From Candidatus Bathyarchaeota archaeon (GTDB lineage: Archaea > Thermoproteota > Bathyarchaeia > TCS64): DNA of 8,071 bases. The notes under the pieces are model-generated. The model saw only the letters and a program-made list of their open reading frames with translations, was not told the DNA's origin and did not search any database. The DNA is taken from positions 1-8,071 of the forward strand of contig DAOVEE010000080.1 of the NCBI GenBank assembly GCA_030669135.1. Reading direction: 5' to 3'. Positions 1 through 6,551 of this stretch are shown piece after piece (within the stretch, counting starts at the first letter, position 1; every line of letters begins with the position of its first letter). The position numbers were made by a program, and so were the translations under genes.

Positions 1-1151
1 CTTATCTCTCTGGGTGTCCTGAGGGGCGCGACTATCCTGCCGTCCATGATCAGGGGCTTCAGCATGGGCTCCGTGTCTCCCCTGCACTCGCCGCACCTAG
101 GCTGAGCCGCGTCGGCGGGCGTCACTATGTCGCTGAGGCACTCCTTGCACCTCCAGACCTGTTTCTTCCCGCCGAGCTTGCCCCGCTTGGCGTGGGGCAC
201 CCCGTCGACCTCGACGATGTCCATGGCGAAGTCGAGGGTGGGCGCCCCGCTGACCCATGTCCCCACGCCGAAGGCGTCCGCCCCGGCCTCAGCTAGCTCC
301 TTCACCGTGTCCTCGTTGAGGCCCCCCGACACGAATATCTTGACGCCCTCGTGGCCCCTGAGGTTCAGCTCCCACCGTACCTCCTTCACTATCTTGGGGA
401 AGCTGCCCCGCCTGGAGCTCGGGGTGTCGAGGCGTACCCCGTACAGCCGTTCCCCGAGGGTTTCGGCGGCCATTATCGCCTCGGTCTTCTCGTCGTAGTA
501 GGTGTCCACGAGTATGACCCGGGGGGACTCGGGCTCGACCACCTCGTCGTACGCCTTCCATGCCTCGACCTGGTCGCCGAATGCTATCATGAGGGCGTGG
601 GGCATGGTCCCGGTGGGCTGTAGGCCGCAGGTCTCGGCTCCAATGATGCTCGACACTCCGTCGAGGCCGCCGATGTAGCCGGCCCTATCCATGGCGGGGG
701 CCAATGACGGGTGGATGCGCCTAACCCCGAATGATATCACCGGCTTGTCCCCCGCGGCGACCCTGACGTACGCGGCTCTGCTTGCGACCGCCGACTCTTG
801 GCAGATGAAGCCGAGGAGCGGCGTCTCGTACTCGCAGAAGTCGTGGTATGTCCCCTCTATGGTGAGCACCGGGCTCCTGTAGCCGAGGCTGTCCTCGCTG
901 TGGAAGAGGCTGCCCTCCGGCATGCAGTGGATGTCCACGGGGAGCCCCTCGAATAGGCGTGCGACCTCCTCGACGCCGCACAGGACGCCCCACGGGTGGT
1001 TGTCGGGGGGCGAGCCTATGGTCACCTCCATGACGACCCGGACCTTATCCTTTCCCTTCGCCTCCAGTATCTTCTTGGTGCGCTGGAAGTATACGTCGGT
1101 GGTGCGTCTCCGCCTGATGTCCTCGGAGGACGCTATGTGGAAGCCCTTCAT
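1..1151 (-). CDS. pncB: Nicotinate phosphoribosyltransferase, archaeal type with zinc knuckle (3' end beyond window)
   Basis: Joins nicotinate to PRPP to give nicotinate mononucleotide, the second step of NAD salvage from nicotinamide, in the cytoplasm. 383 codons are visible and remain open at the window edge; the Thermoplasma homologue is about 390 residues from memory, so only a few C-terminal residues should be missing. Visible motifs are GVRLDTP at residues 238-244, followed by SSRRG, and FVSGGL at 273-278, both typical of the phosphoribosyl-binding barrel of archaeal NAPRTases. A C-terminal Cys4 motif, CX2CX14CX2C (Cys335, 338, 353, 356), matches the zinc-knuckle domain described for the Thermoplasma acidophilum enzyme. 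The ATG at 1151-1149 is preceded by AGGAGAG with 5 nt spacing. It overlaps the nicotinamidase stop as ATGA, so the two genes are probably co-transcribed and translationally coupled. Confidence 0.93.
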   Translation of the reverse strand, partial: MKGFHIASSEDIRRRRTTDVYFQRTKKILEAKGKDKVRVVMEVTIGSPPDNHPWGVLCGVEEVARLFEGLPVDIHCMPEGSLFHSEDSLGYRSPVLTIEGTYHDFCEYETPLLGFICQESAVASRAAYVRVAAGDKPVISFGVRRIHPSLAPAMDRAGYIGGLDGVSSIIGAETCGLQPTGTMPHALMIAFGDQVEAWKAYDEVVEPESPRVILVDTYYDEKTEAIMAAETLGERLYGVRLDTPSSRRGSFPKIVKEVRWELNLRGHEGVKIFVSGGLNEDTVKELAEAGADAFGVGTWVSGAPTLDFAMDIVEVDGVPHAKRGKLGGKKQVWRCKECLSDIVTPADAAQPRCGECRGDTEPMLKPLIMDGRIVAPLRTPREI

Positions 1152-1699
1152 CGTGGCTCTCCTAGCAGTTCCTCGGCTTCACCCGAGTCGGTGAGCTCGG
1201 CGTCGTACATGCGCCTCATGAACGCGAGGCTCGTCTCCTGCTCCTCCGGCGTCAAAGCGTTCACGCAGTCGGTGGGGACCACGACCCTGTACCCCCTGAA
1301 GTAGGCGTCGGCGGCGGTGTGCTGTATGCAGATGTTCGTGAGCACCCCCGTGAGCACAACCGGGTCCACCTTGAGCTCCCGGAGCAGCGCGTCCAGCCCC
1401 GTGGCGTAGAACGCGCTGTACCTGCGCTTGTAGAGCCTGTGGTCGCCTTCCGCGGGGGCGAGCATGGGCACCATCTCCGCCTCGTCGCTGCCGGCGACGG
1501 CGTGGCTGCCCCACACATCGAACTCGTGGTCCACCCCTTCAAGGTGGGCGTCTGTGACGTAGACGACGGGCGAGCCGCTCCGTCTGGCTGCCTCGATGAG
1601 CCTCTTGATGTTCGGGACCACGGCTTGGGCGTGGGCTCCTCCCAGCCTCCCCGTGACGAACTCCTTAATCATGTCTATTACGAGTAACGCTGCATTCAA
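1148..1699 (-). CDS. pncA: Nicotinamidase (isochorismatase-family cysteine hydrolase)
   Basis: Hydrolyses nicotinamide to nicotinate and ammonia, feeding the phosphoribosyltransferase encoded directly downstream. The 183-residue length is normal for an archaeal nicotinamidase. The catalytic triad is visible as Asp9 (in VIDM), Lys91 (in YKRRYSAF) and Cys124 (in TNICIQHTAADA). The metal site is Asp50, His52 (TDAH) and His66. The start is TTG at 1699: the ATG at 1695 is in another frame, and an in-frame stop lies 6 codons upstream (1717-1715). No Shine-Dalgarno sequence sits at the usual distance, and a TATA-like element at 1731-1739 suggests a short leader. The gene ends in an ATGA overlap with pncB. 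The isochorismatase superfamily is broad, so nicotinamidase activity rests on the complete triad and metal ligands plus the pncB neighbour. Confidence 0.88.
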   Translation of the reverse strand: MNAALLVIDMIKEFVTGRLGGAHAQAVVPNIKRLIEAARRSGSPVVYVTDAHLEGVDHEFDVWGSHAVAGSDEAEMVPMLAPAEGDHRLYKRRYSAFYATGLDALLRELKVDPVVLTGVLTNICIQHTAADAYFRGYRVVVPTDCVNALTPEEQETSLAFMRRMYDAELTDSGEAEELLGEPR

Positions 1700-1730
1700 C
1701 TCTATCGATATGAGCTATGGGATGCCTCCG

Positions 1731-1739
1731 TATAACTTT
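1731..1739 (-). promoter_or_regulatory. Possible TATA box of the pncA-pncB operon
   Basis: On the minus strand AAAGTTATA occurs about 36 bp upstream of the TTG start of the nicotinamidase. An archaeal start site 25-30 bp downstream would leave a leader of roughly 5-10 nt. GGAGG just downstream of the box is too far from the TTG to act as a normal ribosome-binding site. The call rests on position and AT content only. Confidence 0.3.
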
Positions 1740-1927
1740 ATGAGGTTGAGGGCGGGGTTCCCCTGTTCCCTGCAACAAACTTTCAGCCTCATCGAATCGG
1801 CGTCGCCGTACTCGGCTGAACTCTCTCAGATGCAGTGTTTTGCGGGCCCCGCGCCTCCCCCGCCTGTTCCACATGTGGGTAACCCTCGGATCACAGCTGG
1901 GCTCCGCGAGGGCCGTCAACGTGGGTG

Positions 1928-1942
1928 CGTCGATTGTCGACG
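1928..1942. repeat. Short perfect hairpin
   Basis: CGTCGA and TCGACG form a perfect 6-bp stem around the loop TTG. It has no T tract beside it, so it is not an obvious terminator. It lies 28-42 bp downstream of a minus-strand TATA-like GTTATAC (1970-1976), so it would sit near the 5' end of any transcript from there. It may also be chance in GC-rich sequence. Confidence 0.3.
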
Positions 1943-1977
1943 GGGTGACTTGAACTAGGAAACAAGGAGTATAACCG

Positions 1978-2169
1978 TTACTGTTTGAGCTTCTGTAGGG
2001 CTCGGCTCACACAGGCTGTGCAACTCTGAAGGGCCTCCATCTCCAGGAGAAACCGTGCATCCACTTCGGCTCCCTTCAGGCGTAGAACTGTGTCAGGTGA
2101 TAGTCTATCTCCTTGGCTGATTATTGCTCCGGGAAGTTATGGGGGCTCAGTGTTTGGTGTGTATCCCAT
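1978..2169 (-). pseudogene. Possible broken small ORF directly downstream of the repeat array
   Basis: An ATG at 2169-2167, just 2 nt past repeat unit 1, opens a frame MGYTPNTEPP that stops at TAA (2139-2137). The same frame then stays open for 52 codons to TAA at 1980-1978. That second part looks more protein-like than chance, with segments such as LRLKGAEVDARFLLEMEAL and a CTAC motif, but the only usual start codon well inside it is GTG at 2064, preceded by GGGAG. Read together, it would be a 64-codon gene broken by one stop. Alternatives are a genuine 28-residue peptide from the GTG, or noncoding DNA. I recognise no family. Confidence 0.2.
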
Positions 2170-2171
2170 TT

Positions 2172-2306
2172 TTTCGTCTAAGGGTATATGCGAAATTATT
2201 TCGTATAGAGGTATATCCGAAAAAATTCCGTCTAAGGGTTTAGTCGAAATAATATCGTAGAATGGTTTAGACGAAATTATTTCGTCTAAGGGTTTATACG
2301 AAATCC
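2172..2306. repeat. Five tandem imperfect palindromic repeats, 27-bp period
   Basis: Units start at 2172, 2199, 2226, 2253 and 2280, exactly 27 bp apart. Each has a left arm (consensus TTTCGTCTAA), a 4-bp centre (GGGT), a right arm (TTATACGAAA or TTAGACGAAA) and a 3-bp spacer, mostly TTA. The arms pair with each other at 7 to 9 of 10 positions. Junctions between units are also dyads: CGAAATTATTTCG occurs at 2191-2203 and 2272-2284. No variable spacers are present, so this is not a CRISPR array. On the minus strand some units contain TATA-like cores. The fifth unit overlaps the 3' end and stop codon of the Cas2-like gene. Roles as an operator array, iterons or a transposition end are all possible. 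Confidence 0.9.
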
Positions 2307-2567
2307 GCTATCCACCCGAAACATAGAGACCATCGCACCGTAATACTCGGCTAACTCCTTTACGGCGCTTGACGCTCTCTCTGGGCCATAGAAAACGCTG
2401 TACTGGATCATCTCACCTCCTAGAGTTCCAAGTATCTCTTGTAGGTTCTGATAGAATCTTCCTACGGGTTGCTCGTCTCTGAAATCATAACAGACTATCC
2501 AGTTAGCCTCGTCTTGTTCGTTTTTTAGACTCTCGATGATTTTTTGGGCGATGCTTTTTCTACCCAT
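2286..2567 (-). CDS. Standalone Cas2-like small protein
   Basis: 93 residues whose layout reads as a Cas2 ferredoxin-like fold: strand WIVCYDF (23-29) with a candidate metal-binding Asp28, helix GRFYQNLQEILGTLG (36-50), strand IQYSVFYG (54-61) matching the Cas2 'QxSVFeG' hallmark, a helix at about 65-76, and strand AMVSMFRV (78-85). An extra N-terminal helix-like segment (residues 1-22) is unusual for Cas2. Known relatives include CRISPR Cas2 and VapD-type ribonucleases. No cas1, effector gene or CRISPR array is in the window, so a role in adaptation is not supported. The codons are much AT-richer than in neighbouring genes, which suggests transfer. The gene is bracketed by 27-bp palindromic repeats, and its last six sense codons plus the TAG use repeat unit 5. 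The ATG lies 18 nt downstream of TATAAA in repeat unit 6. The fold call is from motif reading only. Confidence 0.62.
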   Translation of the reverse strand: MGRKSIAQKIIESLKNEQDEANWIVCYDFRDEQPVGRFYQNLQEILGTLGGEMIQYSVFYGPERASSAVKELAEYYGAMVSMFRVDSGFRINP

Positions 2568-2572
2568 TCCGA

Positions 2573-2626
2573 TAACGGATGTACCTTTATACGAAATTAT
2601 TTCGACTGCACCCTTATACGAAAAAA
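2573..2626. repeat. Two further 27-bp repeat units upstream of the Cas2-like gene
   Basis: Units at 2573-2599 and 2600-2626 keep the exact 27-bp spacing and the right arm TTATACGAAA of the main array. Their left arms and centres have diverged (ACCT and ACCC centres; 5-6 of 10 arm positions pair). The junction dyad CGAAATTATTTCG recurs at 2592-2604. They lie immediately upstream of the Cas2-like start codon, so the gene is flanked on both sides by the same repeat family. The distance between units 5 and 6 (293 bp) is not a multiple of 27. Confidence 0.85.
2585..2592 (-). promoter_or_regulatory. TATA box of the Cas2-like gene, inside repeat unit 6
   Basis: On the minus strand CGTATAAA precedes the ATG at 2567 by 17 nt, and a second TATA-like CGTATAAG sits one repeat further upstream near 2613-2620. 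With usual archaeal spacing the upstream box would give a start site near 2587-2590 with a leader of about 20 nt; the nearer box would start at or just past the ATG. Because the boxes are part of the palindromic units, a protein binding the repeats would directly block transcription. Confidence 0.45.
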
Positions 2627-2644
2627 ATCAGGGACAGCGAAAAA
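2621..2644 (-). terminator. T-rich terminator of the S9 peptidase gene
   Basis: Minus-strand T tracts of five (2644-2640) and seven (2627-2621) follow the S9 peptidase stop codon by 16-40 nt. Archaeal RNA polymerase terminates at such T runs without a hairpin. The second tract merges into repeat unit 7. Confidence 0.5.
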
Positions 2645-2660
2645 TAACAAATTGGGAAAC

Positions 2661-4616
2661 CTAGAAATACTCCCTGAACCATCTGAGTATGTGCCTTAGT
2701 CTCTCCTCTCTGTGTTTGGGTTTCCCGCCGCGGCTCAACTCGTGGTTCTCGCCGGGGAACCGGATAAGCTCCGTCGGTACGCCGTTGAGCTTCAGGGCGG
2801 TGAACCACTGCTCCCCCTCAGCCATGGGGCACCTGTAGTCCTCCTCGCTGTGGATGATGAGGCACGGCGTCTTGACGTTGCCTGCATAGTAGAGGGGGCT
2901 GTGCCGCATCTGCTCGACGAGGTCTCCTCCCCAGTACGTCTTCCTGCCGCTGATGCTCTCGGGCTGCATGAACCCTATGTCGCTGACGCCGAACTTGCTC
3001 ACCCAGTTGCAGATGCTGCGGCACGTCACCGCCGCCCTGAACCTGTCGGTGTGGCCGATGATCCAGTTGGTGGTGTAGCCGCCGTAGCTGCCGCCGGTTA
3101 ACCCGAGCCTTGTCTCGTCGATCCAAGGGTATCGCCTCAGAGCCTCGTCGGTGAAGTCCGTGAAGTCCTCGTAGTCCACCTCGCCGTAGTGCCTCATCAC
3201 GGCCTGCGCGTACTCCTCCTCGTAGCCGGCGCTGCCCCGCGGGTTAGTGTATATCACGGCGTAGCCTTCAGCCGCTAGGAGCTGGAACTCCTGGAAAATG
3301 CCGTCGCCGTAGACTCCTCTGGGCCCTCCGTGCATCTCCAGCACACACGGGTACTTCCTACCTTCCTCCCAGCCAACCGGTTTAATAATCCAGCCTTCGA
3401 CGACGCGGCCCAGCCGGTTGGTGAAGGTAAAGCTCCCCGGCTCAACGAGCTCTAGGCCGTTGAGAAGCCTGTCGTTGAACCTGCTTAGCCGCTTCTCCTC
3501 TCCGTCCAGCAGATAGAGTTCGCAGGGCCGGGTGGCGCTCATCGCGTTAAACGCTATCTTCGCGCCGTCCCCGCTGACGCTGAAACCGTCCACGACCCTG
3601 CCCCCGATGACCGTGTCCACCTCGCCGCCGTCTACCCCAACCTTGTAGACGTTGCAGTGCGGCGTGTCCGCGGTGAGGAAGTAGATGTGCTTCCCGTCGC
3701 TGCTCCACACGGCGCCCAGGTTGGGCGTAGAGACCCTTAGGCCGCTGCCGACGCCCATCCCGAGGCTCCTATCGAAGGCTTCAGTCAGGCATCGTTTCTC
3801 GCCGCCGCCTCTCGGCATGAGATACAAGTCGTAGTCCACGGCGAGCTCCTCTGGCTGGTCGTAGCCGATGAAGGCGATAGACTCCCCGTCTGGGCTGTAG
3901 CATAGGGCCGTGATGGCGCAGTCGCCTCCGGTTATCTTCTCCGGGTCCCCGCCCTTCGCCGGCACCTCGTATATGTCCCGGACCCTGGTGGTGTCCGCGT
4001 CGGGCTCCATGCTGGTGATGAACGCGATCTCCTTGCCGTCCGGGCTCCACTGGGCGTACTCTACGTCGTACTCGCCGTCCGTGAGCTGCCTGGGCTTCCG
4101 CCCCTGCCTCACGGTGAAGAGGTGGGTTCTCCTCCCCTCGAAGTAACCCATGGCGTTGAACTTGTACCTTATCCGTCTGATCACCTTGACGTCGGTGTCC
4201 TCGGGCTTCTCATCCGTCCAGACCTTGCTTGTGAAGAGTATGTCCCTGCCGTTGGGAGCCCACTTGGGGCTGCCTACGCCCTCATCGGTCTCCGCCACAA
4301 GCGTGGCCTCGCCGCCCCGCAGCGGTATCACGAATAGCTGGGTCTTCTTCTCGGGCTCCCTGCCCCTCGACAGGAACAGCAGCTTAGAGCCGTCTGGGCT
4401 CCACCTTGGGCTGGTGTCGCTGCCTTGGCCGTGGGTGAACTGGCTGAGGGCGCCTGTCCCGGTCTCCGCCATCCAGATGTGGCGATCATACCTGTCCTCT
4501 TCGTGTTCTACGGCGCTGAGCACGAAGGCGATCATAGAGCCGTCAGGGCTTATCTGGGGGTCCGAGACGAACTTGAATCTCCGCAGGTCCTCGACCTTTA
4601 TCCTGCGCTTAGCCAT
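2661..4616 (-). CDS. S9 family serine peptidase, acylaminoacyl-peptidase-like
   Basis: 651 residues, typical for the S9C group. The N-terminal two thirds form a beta-propeller shown by recurring blades with SPDG-type turns (residues 23, 73, 191, 241, and variants APNG 120, SSDG 305, SGDG 348), each followed by a hydrophobic strand. The C-terminal alpha/beta hydrolase begins near residue 400. HGGP (429-432) supplies the oxyanion region, GGSYGG holds the nucleophile Ser510, and Asp593 (HSEED) and His625 (GENHELSR) complete the triad. Such enzymes are cytosolic and release acylated N-terminal residues or degrade short peptides; no signal peptide or membrane segment is seen. The start is ATG at 4616, with no Shine-Dalgarno but a weak AT-rich element near 4649-4658, so it could be transcribed alone or from the AOR promoter 45 bp upstream of it. 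Exact substrate specificity cannot be told from sequence. Confidence 0.93.
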   Translation of the reverse strand: MAKRRIKVEDLRRFKFVSDPQISPDGSMIAFVLSAVEHEEDRYDRHIWMAETGTGALSQFTHGQGSDTSPRWSPDGSKLLFLSRGREPEKKTQLFVIPLRGGEATLVAETDEGVGSPKWAPNGRDILFTSKVWTDEKPEDTDVKVIRRIRYKFNAMGYFEGRRTHLFTVRQGRKPRQLTDGEYDVEYAQWSPDGKEIAFITSMEPDADTTRVRDIYEVPAKGGDPEKITGGDCAITALCYSPDGESIAFIGYDQPEELAVDYDLYLMPRGGGEKRCLTEAFDRSLGMGVGSGLRVSTPNLGAVWSSDGKHIYFLTADTPHCNVYKVGVDGGEVDTVIGGRVVDGFSVSGDGAKIAFNAMSATRPCELYLLDGEEKRLSRFNDRLLNGLELVEPGSFTFTNRLGRVVEGWIIKPVGWEEGRKYPCVLEMHGGPRGVYGDGIFQEFQLLAAEGYAVIYTNPRGSAGYEEEYAQAVMRHYGEVDYEDFTDFTDEALRRYPWIDETRLGLTGGSYGGYTTNWIIGHTDRFRAAVTCRSICNWVSKFGVSDIGFMQPESISGRKTYWGGDLVEQMRHSPLYYAGNVKTPCLIIHSEEDYRCPMAEGEQWFTALKLNGVPTELIRFPGENHELSRGGKPKHREERLRHILRWFREYF

Positions 4617-4661
4617 AATGCATCGGAATAGAATAGGGCGTTCAACGAGTTAAGATTTCAG

Positions 4662-6551
4662 CTATGGAAGCCGTCCAGCCGCCTCCAGCCCGTCGGCGAC
4701 ATCCGTCAATCCGAGGGAGACCAGCGTCTCCTTGGTCTGCCACCCCGTCCCGGGGTCCCAGCCGTGGAGACCGTAGTACTCGTCGAGCATACGCTCCCAC
4801 TCCTCGTGGTCTATGTGTTCCCCGGCGTAGGGGCCGGACTTGACCGGCTCCTCCCAGTACCTCTTCGGCGGGTAGTCGTCTCGTCTCGTGAAGCCGCCGT
4901 GGAGCGTGTTGAACGCCTTCTCCAGGTTGTGCACCTGAAGCCCTATCCGCATGAACCTCTCGACGTCGAGGTGCATCCCCGTGAGGCTTGACGTCAGTTC
5001 CGCGAGATGGTGGGCCGCGTGCCCTGAGGCCTCGGTCTCCCATGAGAGGAGGCCGTTGTTGTAGAGGCACGTGCCCGTCATGTCGAGGATAGCCTTGTAC
5101 TGCTCCTGCATGTACACCCTCCACGGCACGCCGTCGTAGCTAAGAAACCGTTCGGGGCTGAACGAGTGGATGGCTCCCCTGAGATGGCGTCCAGCGGCTG
5201 GGGAGGTCACTACGCCGAAGCCCCAGCCCTTGCTTACCCTGATCCCGTCTACGCTGTCCTGGCCTTTGATGTGGACGGCGAACTCCTCCGAGCCTCCGCC
5301 CAGCCTCTCGGCGGCGGTCTTGACGCCGTCCGCCAGGAAGCCGCCGAAGCCCTCCCTGTACGCCAGTTTCTCTAGGAGGGTTATGACCGCGTCGTGGTTG
5401 CCCCACGTCAGCTCTAGGCCGTCGGTGTCCTTCTTGGTGAGGAGCCCCTTCTCGTAGCACTCGAATGCCCAACCGATGACCACGGAGGCGTTGTCGCCGT
5501 CGAGGCCCAGCTGGTTCGTCAGTAGATGGGCTTTTATCGCCGCCTCAGGGTTGTCGCAGTCCACCCGGGTGCAGAAGCTGTTGCTGCTGTTGTTCCACCA
5601 GCCCTCCCCCTCCACCTTGTAAGGGCCGTCGGGGACCACCATCCACGGCATGCAGCCGACGGGGCAGCCGAAGCAGGCTAGTATCTTCTTCCTGTAGGGC
5701 TTGATGGTGTCCCCCGCCACCCGCTTGATCTTCTCAGGGTCCCAGTAGTCGTCCTGGCCGTTCCTTACGGGCCTGAACCCTGCCTCCCACGCGGGGCTGC
5801 CGTAAACGCTCTCGACGCCGTAGTACCCGTCCTTCCTGTACAGCTTGGCCTTCGGGAACTGCTCTATCTTCTTTCTGGCGGCGTCCACCGCCTCGATGAA
5901 TCTCTCGGGTTCGGCTACGGTGACTGGCAGGCTTCCCCTGGCCGCGACTGCCTTGAGGTTCTTGCTTCCCATGACGGCGCCCACCCCGGAGCCGCCCGCC
6001 GCCTTGGCTCTGTCGGAGAGTATGCACGCCGACTTCACCTGGTTCTCGCCGGCTGGGCCTATGCCTATGACGCGGACCTCGTTGTCGTTTCGGCTGGACC
6101 GGATGGCTCTCTCCGTGTCCCACGTGGTCTTGCCCCAGAGCCCCCCGGCGTCCACTAGCTCGGCCTCTCCGTCGCTGAGCCACAGGTAGACCGGGTTCTC
6201 CGCTCTGCCGGTGATGACGAGGCTGTCGTAGCCGGCGTACTTCATCTCTGCGCCGAAGTGGCCGCCGCAGTTGGCGGAGCCGACGCCCCCCGTGAAGGGG
6301 CTCTTCGTGTCTATGGACACCCTGGAGCAGAAGGGTGAGAGGGTGCCCACGAGGGGTCCGACTCCGAAGAGCAGCATGTTCTCCGGGTCGAGGGGCATAG
6401 TCGATGGGCTCAGCTCGTCGAACAGAACCCGGGCGTTGACTCCTCTGCCCCCGACGTATCTCTCAGCGTACCTCATGGTGGGTTCCTCAGTGATCCTCTC
6501 CTCGGTGAGGTCGACGCGGAGTATTCTACCCGCGTAGCCGTGGGGCTTCAC
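4662..6551 (-). CDS. Aldehyde:ferredoxin oxidoreductase family tungsto/molybdoenzyme
   Basis: 629 residues, full family length (about 605-700). Enzymes of this family oxidise aldehydes, or reduce acids, using a tungsten or molybdenum bis-pterin cofactor and one [4Fe-4S] cluster, passing electrons to ferredoxin. Cluster ligands are visible as CX2CX3C (Cys293, 296, 300) plus Cys495 in DMTGTC, nearly the spacing of Pyrococcus furiosus AOR (288, 291, 295, 494). The N-terminal domain has GYAGRILRVDLT, VGGRGVNA and GGSGVGAVMGSKNLKA (186-201), all family hallmarks; LGLD (348-351) and DxxGxC (490-495) are pterin-binding loops. The region after the cluster reads EGEGWWNNSS instead of the GPEYET-like segment of classical AORs, so the substrate may differ. 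The GTG start at 6551 overlaps the ferredoxin stop as GTGA and follows GGAAGGTG by 5 nt, so the two genes form one operon. No cofactor-insertion gene is in the window. Confidence 0.92.
   Translation of the reverse strand: MKPHGYAGRILRVDLTEERITEEPTMRYAERYVGGRGVNARVLFDELSPSTMPLDPENMLLFGVGPLVGTLSPFCSRVSIDTKSPFTGGVGSANCGGHFGAEMKYAGYDSLVITGRAENPVYLWLSDGEAELVDAGGLWGKTTWDTERAIRSSRNDNEVRVIGIGPAGENQVKSACILSDRAKAAGGSGVGAVMGSKNLKAVAARGSLPVTVAEPERFIEAVDAARKKIEQFPKAKLYRKDGYYGVESVYGSPAWEAGFRPVRNGQDDYWDPEKIKRVAGDTIKPYRKKILACFGCPVGCMPWMVVPDGPYKVEGEGWWNNSSNSFCTRVDCDNPEAAIKAHLLTNQLGLDGDNASVVIGWAFECYEKGLLTKKDTDGLELTWGNHDAVITLLEKLAYREGFGGFLADGVKTAAERLGGGSEEFAVHIKGQDSVDGIRVSKGWGFGVVTSPAAGRHLRGAIHSFSPERFLSYDGVPWRVYMQEQYKAILDMTGTCLYNNGLLSWETEASGHAAHHLAELTSSLTGMHLDVERFMRIGLQVHNLEKAFNTLHGGFTRRDDYPPKRYWEEPVKSGPYAGEHIDHEEWERMLDEYYGLHGWDPGTGWQTKETLVSLGLTDVADGLEAAGRLP

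Larger units (their letters stand above)
1700..2170. other. Intergenic stretch without a convincing gene
   Basis: About 470 bp lie between the nicotinamidase start and the 27-bp repeat array. I find no tRNA or rRNA and no ORF with protein-like composition and an acceptable start. It contains a possible broken small ORF on the minus strand (1978-2169), a 6-bp hairpin (1928-1942), a TATA-like GTTATAC near 1970-1976 on the minus strand, and the promoter region of pncA. An Arg-rich open frame at 1665-1919 overlaps the start of pncA and looks like chance. An unrecognised structured RNA cannot be excluded by eye. Confidence 0.6.

Noticed and set aside
127..1304. Several plus-strand and alternative-frame ORFs opposite pncB and pncA
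   Set aside because: They mirror GC-rich coding DNA on the other strand and show no independent motifs or start signals.
1665..1919. 84-codon Arg-rich open frame on the minus strand
   Set aside because: It overlaps the start of the well-supported nicotinamidase gene, is very Arg-rich and has no recognisable motif; probably chance in GC-rich DNA.
1947..1955. tRNA T-loop-like sequence GTTCAAGTC on the minus strand
   Set aside because: The flanking bases do not form a T stem, and no acceptor, D or anticodon arms could be found around it.
2067..2080. SRP-RNA-like GAAGGGAGC on the minus strand
   Set aside because: Only a fragment of the SRP helix 8 motif matches, the GGCCCGGAA part is absent and the surroundings do not fold as the helix.
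2172..2306. CRISPR array
   Set aside because: The units are contiguous at 27 bp and similar along their whole length, so there are no variable spacers.
2614..2808. 64-codon minus-strand frame ending in a hydrophobic tail
   Set aside because: It lies in another frame over the 3' end of the S9 peptidase, and the hydrophobic end comes from the T-rich terminator tracts.
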